A stretch of DNA of 64,000 nt from Motacilla alba alba (Eukaryota; Chordata; Aves; Passeriformes; Motacillidae), in the NCBI RefSeq assembly GCF_015832195.1, contig NC_052027.1:14380149-14444148 (forward strand). The letters are read 5' to 3'. The notes below the pieces were generated by a model. That model saw nothing but the letters and a program-made list of their open reading frames with translations. It was not told the DNA's origin and searched no databases. Below, piece after piece: positions 1 through 35,110 of this stretch. The position numbers were made by a program, and so were the translations under genes. The stretch's first letter is position 1. Each line of letters starts with the position of its first letter.

Positions 1-2998
<2,998 letters not shown>

Positions 2999-3481
2999 GG
3001 GCGGCGCTGCCCAGGTGAGTGGTGGTCTCACTAGTGGCTCCTCAAATGGGGCGGTCATGGACCGTCCTTCAGCTGCAGGCTGCCCTGTGCCCAGCCCCTC
3101 CCCTGCTCACGACTTCTCTCTCCTAGGAGCTGCAAAGGAAGGACCACACCATCTCCCACTCCTGCTTCTCTTCAGATTCATTCCTCCGCCCACCACATAA
3201 AGAGACTTTTTGAGTGTCAGCATGGTGGCAGGGCCCACGTACCCCCTGCTGGCCGTGTTTGCCCCCCACCATTGTCCTCCTCCTCGCCGGCGTTGCCCTT
3301 CCAGGGAAGACAAGGTTTTAGTCTTGATTTGTACCCCTCAGCCGCTCCAGCCCCCATTTCATTCACTCCGAGCCCTGGCGCTCTCACTGTTTACATTGCA
3401 AGTGTTGCTGGCACGGGGGGCACAGGGTCCCCTCGGGGATGCCCACCCAGCCACAAACACGACCGATGACATTCCTTTTAG

Positions 3482-3595
3482 TAAACCAGAAAAGAAAGAA
3501 GAAAGAAAAAAAGGAAAAAAAAAAAAAAAAAAAAAGAAAAAACACCAAAACCAAACCCAAAACCATGCAAAAAAAAACCACACCACACCGGTTGG
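3482..3595 (+). repeat. A-rich simple tract in the GNAI2 3' UTR
   Basis: Purine-rich, mostly poly(A) sequence with an uninterrupted run of about 20 A, followed by ACCAAAACC-type repeats. It sits in the last GNAI2 exon. It could cause internal oligo-dT priming, so cDNA ends mapping here should not be read as true poly(A) sites. Confidence 0.8.
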
Positions 3596-3978
3596 GCGCA
3601 GGTTACTTTTTGAAGAAACCTTTTTACCAAACTATTTAAAAGCATCAAGTGCTACGTGGTGGTGGCATCCTCCGTGGCCAGCCCACCCCCCAACCGTGTG
3701 CCTTTGGGGGGGAGGGTTTGCACCCCACCCCGCCTTGCTGCCCCCCTCCTGCTGGGCAGCTCAGGCAGGAGGGTGGGCAGGGGGTGCTGCCCACTGCCTC
3801 TATCCCCCCCCTCTTTCTAAGCCTAGTTTTTAGGGCTAGCTGTTGCGTTGGGCGAGGAGAGCCCGCTGTACAGAGCGGCCCCCGCTGTCCCCCCAGCCCA
3901 GGGGGACCCTTCAGCCGGTGCCTGCGGCCTCGCTTTTCCCACAGGATGTTTTACCGAATCGTTCACGTGATTTGAAAT

Positions 3979-3984
3979 AATAAA
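3979..3984 (+). terminator. GNAI2: GNAI2 poly(A) signal AATAAA
   Basis: Canonical hexamer about 980 bp after the GNAI2 stop codon, at the end of the UTR, followed within 15-25 bp by a short A-rich stretch. It is the only canonical signal seen on this strand in the UTR and is taken as the transcript end at about 4000. Confidence 0.8.
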
Positions 3985-4000
3985 ATGTAGAAAGGAAAAA

Positions 4001-5087
4001 AAAAAAGAGAAACATTATATGTACTGTAACACCCTGTGTGACATGGGAGGGGGCAGGGGGGCCTCACCTCTGTGGGAGGGCTGGGGTGGTCCCCAGGGGT
4101 GCGAGAGGGACATAAGGTGGGTTGGCATCCCCCTGGGGTCAGGAGAAGCCCCTGCTCATGAGAGGGGAGGGCAATGGTGGGACCCTTGGGGGTGTAGCTG
4201 GGATGATGCTGCAGGGCTGAGCCCTGCCCCGAGGGGCTGTGGGGTGAGGGGGAACAAACAGCCCCTGGCTCTGCAGTGGTGGCATGGTGGCACCAAGGGA
4301 GCCCCAGTGTCACACAGTCCCTGGCGACACCCAGAACCCAGGAATACCCAATGCTCTACCCAATAGCCCAGAGGGAGATGTAGCACCCCTTGCACGCAGC
4401 AGCCCACAGGAACCCCAGCCCCAGGGATCACCCACGGACACCCCACACCCAAAGGACCCCCACCTCTGAGGGGTTTGTGGAGACTCTTAGCACCCCCAGC
4501 TCCAGGGGGGCACCCATGGACACGCAGCAGCACCCGAGGGACCCCCCCCAGCACCCAAGGGAACCCCTAACACCCCTTCCAAGGGGTACTAGGGACTCCC
4601 AGCACCAAGGGACACCCAAAACCCCCCAGTCTCCCCAATGCCAAGGGTCATCTGGGAACCCCAGCACCTCTCAGCTATAAAGGGAACCCAGGGACACCCC
4701 AGGATCCCTCAAATACCTAGGGACACCCAGGACCCCCAAACACCCCTCTGCTCCGAGGGGTACTCAAGGACCCTCAGCACCCAAGGGAACCCCCGTACCC
4801 CACAGCTCTGAGGGTCACCCAGGGACCTGCAGCACCTGAAAGTATCCAGGGTCATCCAGGTACCCCTAGGACCTGGAGCCCCAGAGACCCTCAGCAGAAC
4901 TGGGAGCCCCACAGTGGGAGGGTTGGTGGGGAGGGGGAGTGAGATTGTGCCCCCCCACTTCACCAGGGGTGGCTTTGGAGCTGAGCAGGTCAAATCCCAG
5001 GGGTCTGGGGCAAGCAGAGATGGTTGCAGAGGTGGAATGGGGTCAGCAGAGGGGGTGGTCCCAGGGGAGGGGGTGCTTGGCCGGGGC
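4001..5087. other. GNAI2-GNAT1 convergent intergenic region and GNAT1 3' UTR
   Basis: Only about 1.1 kb separates the GNAI2 poly(A) signal from the GNAT1 stop codon, and I see no SLC38A3 exon in it. The GNAT1 3' UTR must lie here, but I found no AATAAA or ATTAAA on the minus strand, so its end is undefined. Most of the middle is a degenerate C-rich tandem repeat. Confidence 0.7.
4315..4890. repeat. Degenerate C-rich minisatellite
   Basis: Dozens of imperfect copies of a motif close to AGGGACACCCAGCACCCC, alternating GGGA/GGGT with CACCCA blocks. Copies diverge in length, so there is no clean period. The G-rich strand is the transcribed strand of GNAT1. Confidence 0.6.
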
Positions 5088-8496
<3,409 letters not shown>

Positions 8497-8780
8497 GCTC
8501 AGCCCCGCAGCCCTGCGGTTCACCGCCCGCTCCTTGGAGGTCAGCACCAAGATGGGCAACGAGCTCCAGCCTCCCGCCGCCTCCAGCGCTCGCTGCCGGT
8601 GCCGCGGCCGCCGCTGCCAGCACCGCCCGCCCGATGTGCGACAAGGACGGGGCCAAGGTCCCGCGGGGCCGCCTGCCGGGGGGCTGTGCTCAGCACCCGG
8701 GGCTTAAGCTGGGCCCCCCCGATAAACCCCCTTCAATCTGCAGCGGGCTGAGCTCAGCAATCCCGTGGTTCCCGGTGTCA
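8497..8780 (-). promoter_or_regulatory. GNAT1: GNAT1 5' UTR and proximal promoter with MARE-like element
   Basis: The region upstream of the GNAT1 ATG has a GC-rich 5' UTR followed by putative photoreceptor sites. At 8747-8759 the minus strand reads TGCTGAGCTCAGC, close to the CRE-type Maf recognition element TGCTGACGTCAGCA, about 250 bp before the ATG. It abuts a CRX-variant GGATTG. A second TGC(T)CAGCA half-site lies at 8687-8695 and a CTTAAG at 8703-8708. Rod genes in mammals use NRL plus CRX at such sites. The transcription start is not defined and no strong TATA box is visible. Confidence 0.45.
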
Positions 8781-9659
8781 GCACTTCTGCCGGGAGGGTG
8801 CCCCAGCCCCACCAGGCCCCAGCTTTGCCTCCACCCGGGGGCTGGGGCAGTGACCCGGCCACCCTGGGGGAAGTGGGACCCCTACACATCTCCAGCTCTG
8901 CTGTGGATCCCAGGGGTATGGAATTGGAGGGTGGGATGGTGTGTCTGCTGGGATCTGGTCAGAGTGGGAGCAAATGTCCCTGCTGTCCCCATCTCACCTG
9001 GTCAAACCCCCTGCTCTGGATCAGTGCCCACTGTCCCACCCCAGTAAGCCATGCCAGTGTCCCCACGGGCACTCCTCGCAGTGACAGAATGTCAGCCTCA
9101 GTCACCACACCCTGTGTCCCCAGGGACCCTTCCAGAACCCTCCACTGTCCCCATGCCCCTCAGGTGCACTTCTTAGTGTGCCTGTCCGGCCACCCACCAG
9201 TACACTCCCAGTGCCACCAGGCCAGCTCAGTATCACCTCCACAGTGTCCCCAGCCCTCCAGCAACACCTGTGCAATGTCCTCAGGGATACCCGCATACCC
9301 TTCACAGGGTTTCCAAAGCCCTCCCCAGTAACACTCCCCAGTGACTACGGAAAAATCCCAGTGCTCCCAAGCAATTCCAGTTCCTGTGTGGGGACCATGT
9401 CCTCCCCAACTCAAAAAAGCCCTGTCCAACGTCCAGGGACACTGCACTGCCACCTCTGTGTGACCACCCCAACCGCAGTGAGCCCCCCACAGTGTCTCTG
9501 GGTCCCTCAGTGTGCCTTCCCAGTGCCCCCCATTGCCACCGTGCCCCCCATTGCCACCGCCATGTGGCCACCGCAGCAAAACAGAGCATCCCAAGGAACA
9601 CTGCCGTAACTCCCCAGTGTCCCCCCACCTCCGGTGACTGCAGCCTTGCCAGGGCTGCT
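8781..9659. other. Intergenic sequence, no recognisable gene
   Basis: C-rich sequence between the GNAT1 promoter and the minisatellite block, full of CCAGTGTCCCC-like words that grade into the repeats downstream. I see no exon, RNA gene or regulatory motif worth naming. Confidence 0.6.
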
Positions 9660-9895
9660 CCAGTGCTCCCAGTACAGCCCAGTTCCCCTCTGTCCCTCTC
9701 TGTCCCAGCGCTCCCAGTACAGCCCAGTTCCCCTCTGTCCCCTCTGTCCCCAGTGCTCCCAGTACAGCCCAGTTCCCCTCTGTCCCCCTCTGTCCCCAGC
9801 GCTCCCAGTACAGCCCAGCTCCCCTCTGTCCCCCCATCTGTCCCCAGCGCTCCCAGTACAGCCCAGTTCCCCTCTGTCCCACATCTGTCCCAGCG
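9660..9895. repeat. 45-48 bp tandem repeat, five copies
   Basis: Five copies of a unit that joins GCTCCCAGTACAGCCCAGTT to a CCCCTCTGTCC block. Copies start near 9665, 9710, 9755, 9801 and 9849. The first half is the same core that forms the next array after a roughly 70-bp unique spacer. Confidence 0.9.
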
Positions 9896-9936
9896 CTCCC
9901 GCCCCCGCACCGCGGCGCTCCTGCAGCGCCTCGCTC

Positions 9937-9955
9937 GGCCGCCAGAGGGCGGGAG
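9937..9955 (+). promoter_or_regulatory. Candidate CTCF binding site
   Basis: ggccgccagagggcgggag matches the CTCF consensus core CCACCAGRGGGCGC closely, in forward orientation. It sits in the only unique, CpG-rich spacer (about 9896-9965) between two minisatellite arrays, between rod-specific GNAT1 and developmentally regulated SEMA3F. An insulator role is inferred from motif and position only. Confidence 0.5.
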
Positions 9956-9964
9956 TGCCCAGCG

Positions 9965-10590
9965 CAGCTCCCAGTACAGCCCAGTGCTCCCAGTACAGCC
10001 CAGGGCAGCTCCCAGTACAGCCCAGTGCAGCTCCCAGTACAGCCCAGGGCAGCTCCCAGTACAGCCCAGTGCAGCTCCCAGTACGGCCCAGTGCAGCTCC
10101 CAGTACGGCCCAGGGCAGCTCCCAGTACAGCCCAGGGCAGCTCCCAGTACAGCCCAGTGCTCCCAGTACAGCCCAGTGCAGCTCCCAGTACAGCCCAGGG
10201 CAGCTCCCAGTACAGCCCAGCGCTCCCAGTACAGCCCAGTGCAGCTCCCAGTACGGCCCAGTGCAGCTCCCAGTACGGCCCAGGGCAGCTCCCAGTACAG
10301 CCCAGGGCAGCTCCCAGTACAGCCCAGTGCAGCTCCCAGTACAGCCCAGTGCTCCCAGTACAGCCCAGTGCAGCTCCCAGTACAGCCCAGTGCTCCCAGT
10401 ACAGCCCAGCACAGCTCCCAGTACAGCCCAGGGCAGCTCCCAGTACAGCCCAGTGCTCCCAGTACAGCCCGGTGCAGCTCCCAGTACAGCCCAGTGCTCC
10501 CAGTACAGCCCGGTGCAGCTCCCAGTACAGCCCAGTGCCCCCAGTACAGCCCAGTGCAGCTCCCAGTACAGCCCAGTGCCCCCAGCGCAG
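9965..10590. repeat. 22/19-bp minisatellite, about 30 copies
   Basis: Interleaved 19-bp units (cagtgctcccagtacagcc) and 22-bp variants with an extra CAG-type triplet (GTGCAGCTCCCAGTACAGCCC). G/A and C/G variants recur in blocks, showing higher-order duplication. The unit contains no stop codon in any of the six frames and is not a multiple of three, so long artificial open frames of 300-480 codons run through it on both strands. Confidence 0.95.
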
Positions 10591-11104
10591 CACCAGCACC
10601 CCCGGTACTCACAGCAGTGCCTCTCAAGACTGGCCAGAGGAGCACAGTGCCACCTGCATCACCCCAGTACTGACCAGAGTGCCCTGCTACAGCCCAGTGC
10701 TCCCAGTACAACCCCCAGCCACCCCTAGAGAAGCACTACCGCTTCCCCACCACTGCTCCCAGTACCACCAAGTGCCACCAGCTCCTACTGCCAAATCCCA
10801 GTGCCTCTGTACTTCTCCCAGTCCTCCCAGTACCAGCCTCCAGGGTGCCCAGTACTACCTGCGATACAGCCCAGCACCTTTCAGGACTGCCCCCGTGCCT
10901 CCTGGACCTGCTCAGAGGCGCTTGGTACCACCCCGGTATCAACCACAGTGCTCCAGTATCATGCACTACCACCCTCAGTGCCCCCTGGTGTTTCTCCCCT
11001 GCCCCATGCCGCCAGTACCAGCTCCCAGCACCATCTCCTGGCGCTCCAGCACTGTCCTCAGGGCCCCCAGCACTTCCCCGTGACCCCAGTAGCGACTCTG
11101 AGTG
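10591..11104. repeat. Decayed continuation of the CCCAGTAC minisatellite
   Basis: CCCAGTACCA and CCAGTGCC words recur at irregular spacing, with no clean period. This looks like an old, diverged part of the adjacent array. No gene is seen. Confidence 0.5.
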
Positions 11105-11440
11105 CTCCCAGTGCCTTCAGCAACACCCAGTGGTGGCACCAGACACCAGCCCAGCGTACCCCACACCCAGCAGTGCCATTCAGTGTACCCACAGCCAGCA
11201 GTGCCAGCCCAGCGTACCCCACACCCAGCAGTGCCACCCAGCGTACCCCACACCCAGCCCAGCCCAGCATACCCCACACCCAGCAGTACCACACAGTGTA
11301 CCCCACACCCAGCAGTGCCACCCAGCGTACCCCACACCCAGCCCAGCCCAGCATACCCCACACCCAGCAGTACCACACAGTGTACCCCACACCCAGCAGT
11401 GCCACCCAGCGTACCCCACAGCCAGCAGTGCCACCCGCTA
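11105..11440. repeat. 26-29 bp minisatellite with 84-bp higher-order repeat
   Basis: Basic units of 26-29 bp contain GTACCCCACACCCAGCAGTG. Three units form an 84-bp higher-order repeat whose copies start at exactly 11239, 11323 and 11407. It lies just downstream of the SEMA3F poly(A) site. Confidence 0.9.
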
Positions 11441-11590
11441 GTGCCACCTCCCCAGAGCCCCTGTGGTGCCCCAGCAGCAGTGACCCAGCGCTCCCCGGGG
11501 CAGCCGGGCAGGGCTCAGGGGTGACGCGGTGGGGCCAGGCCTGTCCCCCACAGAGCACACGCGGCGCCCGCATCTGTCCCAAAGGCAGTG

Positions 11591-11596
11591 TTTATT
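11591..11596 (-). terminator. SEMA3F: SEMA3F distal poly(A) signal AATAAA
   Basis: TTTATT on the plus strand, about 915 bp past the stop codon, with GT-rich minus-strand sequence (GGTGGG-like) beyond it. It lies before the minisatellite block, a natural end for the gene. Confidence 0.6.
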
Positions 11597-12380
11597 CGGG
11601 AGTGCCCCGAGCTGCAGCAGGGGGCCCTTGCTCAGCCCTGCTCACCCCTGTGTTTCCCATGTACAACTATTTACAGCCCTCCGCACCCGCCGGGGTGCCC
11701 AAGGAGGGTGGCTGATGGGCTGGGTGCCCCAAACACCTCTCGGTGCCACTGTCACCAAGCTCCAGCAGCTGCTCAAGGTTTTACACCAGCATGGCCCCCT
11801 CTCCTTCCTTTCTCCATCCGAAGACCCTGGTCTAAGCCCCCACTATCGCCTGAACATCTCAGTCCCACCTTGAGGTCTCATCTCACCCCTGCCAAGCCCC
11901 CAGGGAGGGGACAGAGCCGTGTACCCTCGCCCCTCCTCCTCAGCTTACCTGGTGATCTTACAGCTTCCCCACAGAAAGAACTTGCTCCTCCATAACCCCG
12001 TGGGAAAACTGAGGCACAAAACGATGATGGCCATGCCCAGCTTGCAGTGGGCAGCCCTTGTCTGGCACTGCCTCCCCCCTGCCTCACCCCCCTGCCCTCC
12101 CCAGGGCATCATCCCCTCCCACACGAGGACATCCATGCACAGTGCCATGCCCCGGCTGTGTGGGAGAGGGGCTGTGGTGACCCATGGTCCCTGCACAGCA
12201 GGATCTGGGGGTCCTTGGCAGGGGGGGAAGACAGTGATGGTGGCTGCAACCACCTCAGGGGTCCCTGCTCCTCCTCAGGGGGCCCTGCTGCTCCCTGGAG
12301 CTGGGAGGTGGGGATAGCAGCACCCCAGTGACTATGTACAGCCTACAAATAAATACCACCTCCCGTGGGAGGAGGGAGCG

Positions 12381-12440
12381 CATGTGTCTGCGTGTGTGCG
12401 TGTGCGTGGATGTATATATATATATATATATATATTTATT
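12381..12440. repeat. TG/TA dinucleotide tract
   Basis: An imperfect GTGTGCGTGTGCGTG run passes into an (AT)n run of about 12 units at 12413-12436, inside the SEMA3F 3' UTR. It is probably length-polymorphic. Confidence 0.9.
12435..12440 (-). terminator. SEMA3F: SEMA3F proximal poly(A) signal AATAAA
   Basis: AATAAA on the minus strand only about 75 nt after the stop codon, directly before the TA repeat. It may be fortuitous in AT-rich sequence; the distal signal at 11591 is the alternative. Confidence 0.35.
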
Positions 12441-12510
12441 TATAGATATTTTTAATATTAAAAGGGGGGAAAAATAGACCACTGTGCTAGCAAAGTCCCT
12501 GATGATGGTT

Positions 12511-31518
<19,008 letters not shown>

Positions 31519-31554
31519 GGTGGGCACGCGCCTGGCGCCGAGATCGAGGGGAGT

Positions 31555-33889
31555 CTGGGGGAGCCGAGCCTGCCAAGGAGGGCACACGTGGGAGGGATGT
31601 CAGTTCACTGCGCCCACCACCGCCCTGAGGGGTACAAGCCCCTCATCCCGCTCTCCATCACCCGCTGGCACGCAGCGTCCTCCGGGGAGGACTGGAGGCC
31701 AGCCCTGGGAAGCTGAACCCCGCTCTGCAGATGGGGGGCAGGGGGCACAAATCAGGGGGCCGCAGCGTCACCTCTGTGGTGAGCACGCAGGGCGAGGCAA
31801 GCGCAGAGAGAGCCGCTGCAGCACCCTCCTCCACCCCAGCTGGCAAGCCTTGGCCAGGTCAGGAGCATCCCTCCATCCCTCCTCACACCCCCCCTCAGCC
31901 GCAGCCTCCCCAGCCCCCCGCCGGGCTGGCTTTCCCTGCCCCGGCACCCAAAGGGGTCCCACTCCCAGCCCTCGCCTCCCCACCTCTCCTCCCAGCCCCC
32001 AGCAAAGCCACAGCAAGCAAAGCTGGGATCAAATCTTTCCAACATGAAGGAAATCTGGACTTCATTATTCCAAGAACGTACAAAAAAAAAAAAAAAAAAA
32101 AAAAAAGATTTTTTTTTTTTTCATAAATAAAAGAGGAAGAAAAAGAAGAGGAAAAAAAAAAAAAAGCCCTGCCTGTGTGCCAGGCAGCTGGACTCCCTGG
32201 GGCTCCGGCACTGAGCGGAGTCCGCCAAGCTGCCTCCAGCGAGCCACACACGCACCCCGGCACGGCACGGGGCACGGGGCACGGTGCCCCCCGCGCACCC
32301 CACGGCCCCTCCTGGACACACCCTCCCCCGGGCCAGGCCCCTCTCCCGAGGCAGCACCCTCCTGCGGGTCTCCAGGGCACCTCAGCGGGATCTGGGAGGA
32401 GGCCCGCGGTGGGAAGCCCCTCGTGTCCCCCGGGGGCTGCACGCCTGGGTGGGATGCGCTGTGCCACAGGAGCCGGGTGGGCTCAGGCATGGGGGGAGCA
32501 TCCAGCCAGCCCAGCAAAGGGGGTCAGCTCTGTGGGAACAGGGGTCCCCACCGTGACACCCCAGCGAAGCCATGCCCTCCAGAGCTCTTCCAGCCGCCAC
32601 CAGACAGCCCCACAGGGGACAGGCACACCCAAAGAAGCTGGATGGATGGCTGGGAACCCTTTGGGGCACCCTGGAGAGAGATGCTGAGCTGCAAGGGGGG
32701 CAATCCCGCACCCCACCCGGGTGGTCTGGCTGGCCTCTCCTGCAGTGCACAGCACCCACACTGCCAGCCCCAGCCCCGAGCAGGGCAAGGGCACTGTCAC
32801 CAGCAGCAGGGCAAGACCCCGAGTGTGGTGGCACCGCTGCCCCCTGGGGCTGTGTATTTTTTCTTCTCCTTCTTGCCTTTGGGGTCAGTAAATATTTCCA
32901 TTTGCTCCTCCGTCCCTGAGCACACCCAGCTCTGCTCCATTGTACTGGTATTCGGTCCCTTTTCAGGCTGCCTTCCCCCTTCTCCCACCCATTCCCAGGC
33001 TCTGCCCTTCCCATCAGCGCCAGGCCGGGACAGCCTGCACCCCCAATTCCTCCACCAGCCAAAACTCCAGTTGGTTGCAGTTAAATAACCCCCCTCCATC
33101 CAAACCTCCCCCCTCTCCCCGGCAGCTTTAGGAAATAATTCTGGCAAATCCTACTATTGCATTTGGATGGAGCGGCGTACGCGTCAGAGACAGGGAGCGA
33201 GATGGCAAACAAAGGAAAAGAGGGAGAGGAGGGGAGCGCAGCGAGCGCAGGGCGAGGAGAGGGGAAAGGGCCGGCGGTGAGTGGGGGGCACGCGGACCCG
33301 GCTGGGAAAGGCAAATTCCGAGGAAGCAAAAAAGGGAAACGGGCCACTGGAGTGCACCTTGGCCAGGAAATGTCCATTTCCAGGGTCATCTGCACTCGGG
33401 GGAAACGGAGAACTCCAGGGGAGAGCGGCCACATTCCTGCCCTCCAGCCCCCGGGCTGTCTGGGCTTGGAGGAGTTTTTTGGCCATTAAAGTTTGGCCAT
33501 TGCTTGTGCTGCCGCAGGAAGATCAAAATCGCCCTCGGCTTTATCCCCCCTTCCCCAGGCCGGTCAACCCAGCGCCGCCGAGCCCAAGCAACGAGGGAAA
33601 GGTTTTCTCGTCTGGAACAGGGACTCCTGTTGGGGAGCGAACCCCCAAAGAGGGCCGAGGGGATGCCTCGGGAGAAGCCCGGGGGGACCCAGGGGTAGGG
33701 CTGCCTGCACGCCCGCTCCCCGTGGCCTCGGGAGAGAGCAGGAAACATTTTGGGAGGGAAAAGCAGTAGAGGCAGGATAGGCAGTGGGAGGGGAGCCTGG
33801 CCCACCTCCGGCCACGGCGCGCGATGCCATCAGTGGGAAGGGGGGAAAAATAGGGGGGGAAAAAAATAACATAACACAACACAATAACG
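31555..33889 (-). other. SEMA3F: SEMA3F 5' UTR intron
   Basis: Intron between the CpG-island first exon and the first coding exon, 3 kb or more in full. It contains one simple A/T tract at 32083-32166 and no other recognisable feature. ORFs here are chance products of high GC. Confidence 0.6.
32083..32166. repeat. Poly(A)-poly(T) simple tract
   Basis: A run of about 26 A, then GA, then about 13 T, then CATAAATAAAAG and a purine run ending in about 14 A. A and T runs back to back form a perfect hairpin stem. It may be the tail of an old retroposed insertion with no identifiable body. Confidence 0.8.
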
Positions 33890-35110
33890 CTACATGTCCA
33901 GCGCGGCCCCGCGCACACGGGAAATAACTTTGCACAACTTTGCGCTCTGGCACGCCAGGCCTGTCCCCAGGGAGCGCCGACTGTCCCCTGCGCCCCCCGC
34001 CCGGGCGTCCTCCGCGCAGCCCCAGCGCGCCGGGGCGCGGGGTCCCGCCGGGGCTCGGCGTCCCACCGGGGCGGGCTCCGCCAGCCTGCTCCAGGGTGCC
34101 GGGCGTTCTCCGGCGTGCGCGTCTGCCCCGGCACCCCCTCCCTGGGCAGCCGCTCGCCGCCGAGCCCCGCCGCAGCCCCCATGCCCCGGGAGCTCCCTAC
34201 CAGCCCCCGTCCCCTGCGACAGTCCCCCCGCCCCGAGAGGGACCGGGGCGCGCCCGCCCAGCCGCGGCTGCCGGGAGCAGGGGGACCGGCAGGGTCCCCC
34301 CGCCTCGCTATGACCCCGCCGCCGAGGCGGGGAGCGGGGATCCCCGGCGCGCCCGGTGCCGCCGCCGGCCCGGGGAAGGGGTCCCAGCCCCGCACCGCCG
34401 GCAGCAGCCCGAGCCCCACCTGCGCGCTCCACCGGCAAGTTGCGGCGGGGGGGACCCACACGCGCGAGTTCCGAGCGCCGGAAAGTTTTCCCGGGGCGCC
34501 CCCCGCGCCGGGCATCCGCTCCGCCGCCCGCCGCCGCTCTTACCTCCGCGGGGGTCCCGGCGGCGGCCGGGCGGTGAGCAGGGCGGCGGGGCTCAGCGCC
34601 GCGCCCGGGTCCCGCGGCCCCCCGCCATCTCTCGGCCGCGACTGCCGCCGCGGCCCCGGCCCGTGAGCGCCGGGCGGGGCGGGGCGGGGCGGGGCGGGGC
34701 GGGCACCGGGCGGGCACCGGGCGGGCCCGGCCCCCACTGGGCCCCGGCGCGGGCCCGCCGCGGGGGGCGTCCCCTGCGCGCCCCCGCCACGCCCCCCGCC
34801 CCGGGCCGCAGGTTCGAGCCCCGGCGCCGCCCCGCCGCTCACCTCCCGCTCCGGCCCTTTGTTGCGGGGTGCGGGCGCTGCCCCGCCGCGCCGTGCCTGG
34901 CCGCCGGTGGCTCGCCGCACCTCCGCAGCCCACCACCCTGCCGCCGGTCCCGGGAAGGAGGCGGATAAATAAGTGCCGTCCCTCCTTTGTCTGCCGCGGC
35001 GGGGGGCGGCCCGGGGCGGCGGGGTCTGCGGGGAGCCGAGCCCCGGCGAGTCGGCGGCTTTGTGAGAGCTCCGGCTCTCACAAGAAACCAAAACCGTCTT
35101 CCAGACGCGA
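33890..35110 (-). promoter_or_regulatory. SEMA3F: CpG island and SEMA3F promoter / first exons
   Basis: By far the densest CpG stretch in the window, with many GGGCGG boxes. Two strong minus-strand donors lie in it: GCGGAG|GTAAGAG (exon end 34544) and CGGGAG|GTGAGC (exon end 34843). Either can splice to the acceptor at 31555, which suggests two alternative non-coding first exons. No TATA box is seen at the expected place, typical of a CpG-island promoter. Confidence 0.75.
34676..34732. repeat. GGGGC / GGGCACC repeat, SP1-box array
   Basis: Five to six consecutive GGGGC pentamers followed by GGGCACC-type units inside the CpG island. It offers overlapping SP1 sites and fits the G3+ run pattern for a G-quadruplex on the plus strand. 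Confidence 0.85.

Larger units (their letters stand above)
2999..4000 (+). other. GNAI2: GNAI2 3' UTR with an internal intron
   Basis: The UTR starts 16 nt before a good splice donor (ccag|gtgagt, intron from 3015), and a pyrimidine-tract acceptor (ctctcctag) ends at 3126. This gives a 112-bp intron wholly inside the 3' UTR and a last non-coding exon of about 870 bp from 3127. The splice junction lies only 16 nt past the stop, too close to trigger nonsense-mediated decay under the usual 50-55 nt rule. The UTR contains a long A-rich tract and ends just after an AATAAA. Confidence 0.75.
11570..12510 (-). other. SEMA3F: SEMA3F 3' UTR
   Basis: Sequence after the SEMA3F stop codon, to the distal poly(A) signal. 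It holds a TG/TA microsatellite and two AATAAA hexamers on the minus strand, 12435-12440 and 11591-11596. These suggest tandem poly(A) sites giving UTRs of roughly 0.1 and 0.9 kb. Confidence 0.65.

Noticed and set aside
4001..5087. A possible SLC38A3 remnant between GNAI2 and GNAT1
   Set aside because: The gap holds only degenerate C-rich repeat and UTR; no transporter-like coding segment was seen.
8497..8559. Longer GNAT1 start at the upstream in-frame ATG
   Set aside because: It would place 21 residues before MGAGAS and destroy the N-myristoylation glycine found in all transducins.
9160..10711. Overlapping 364-479 codon ORFs on both strands
   Set aside because: They are products of a tandem repeat whose unit lacks stop codons in all frames; no splice structure or domain.
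33541..34968. 324-348 codon ORFs in the CpG island
   Set aside because: Pro/Arg/Ala/Gly-rich frames on both strands, the usual result of extreme GC content at a promoter.
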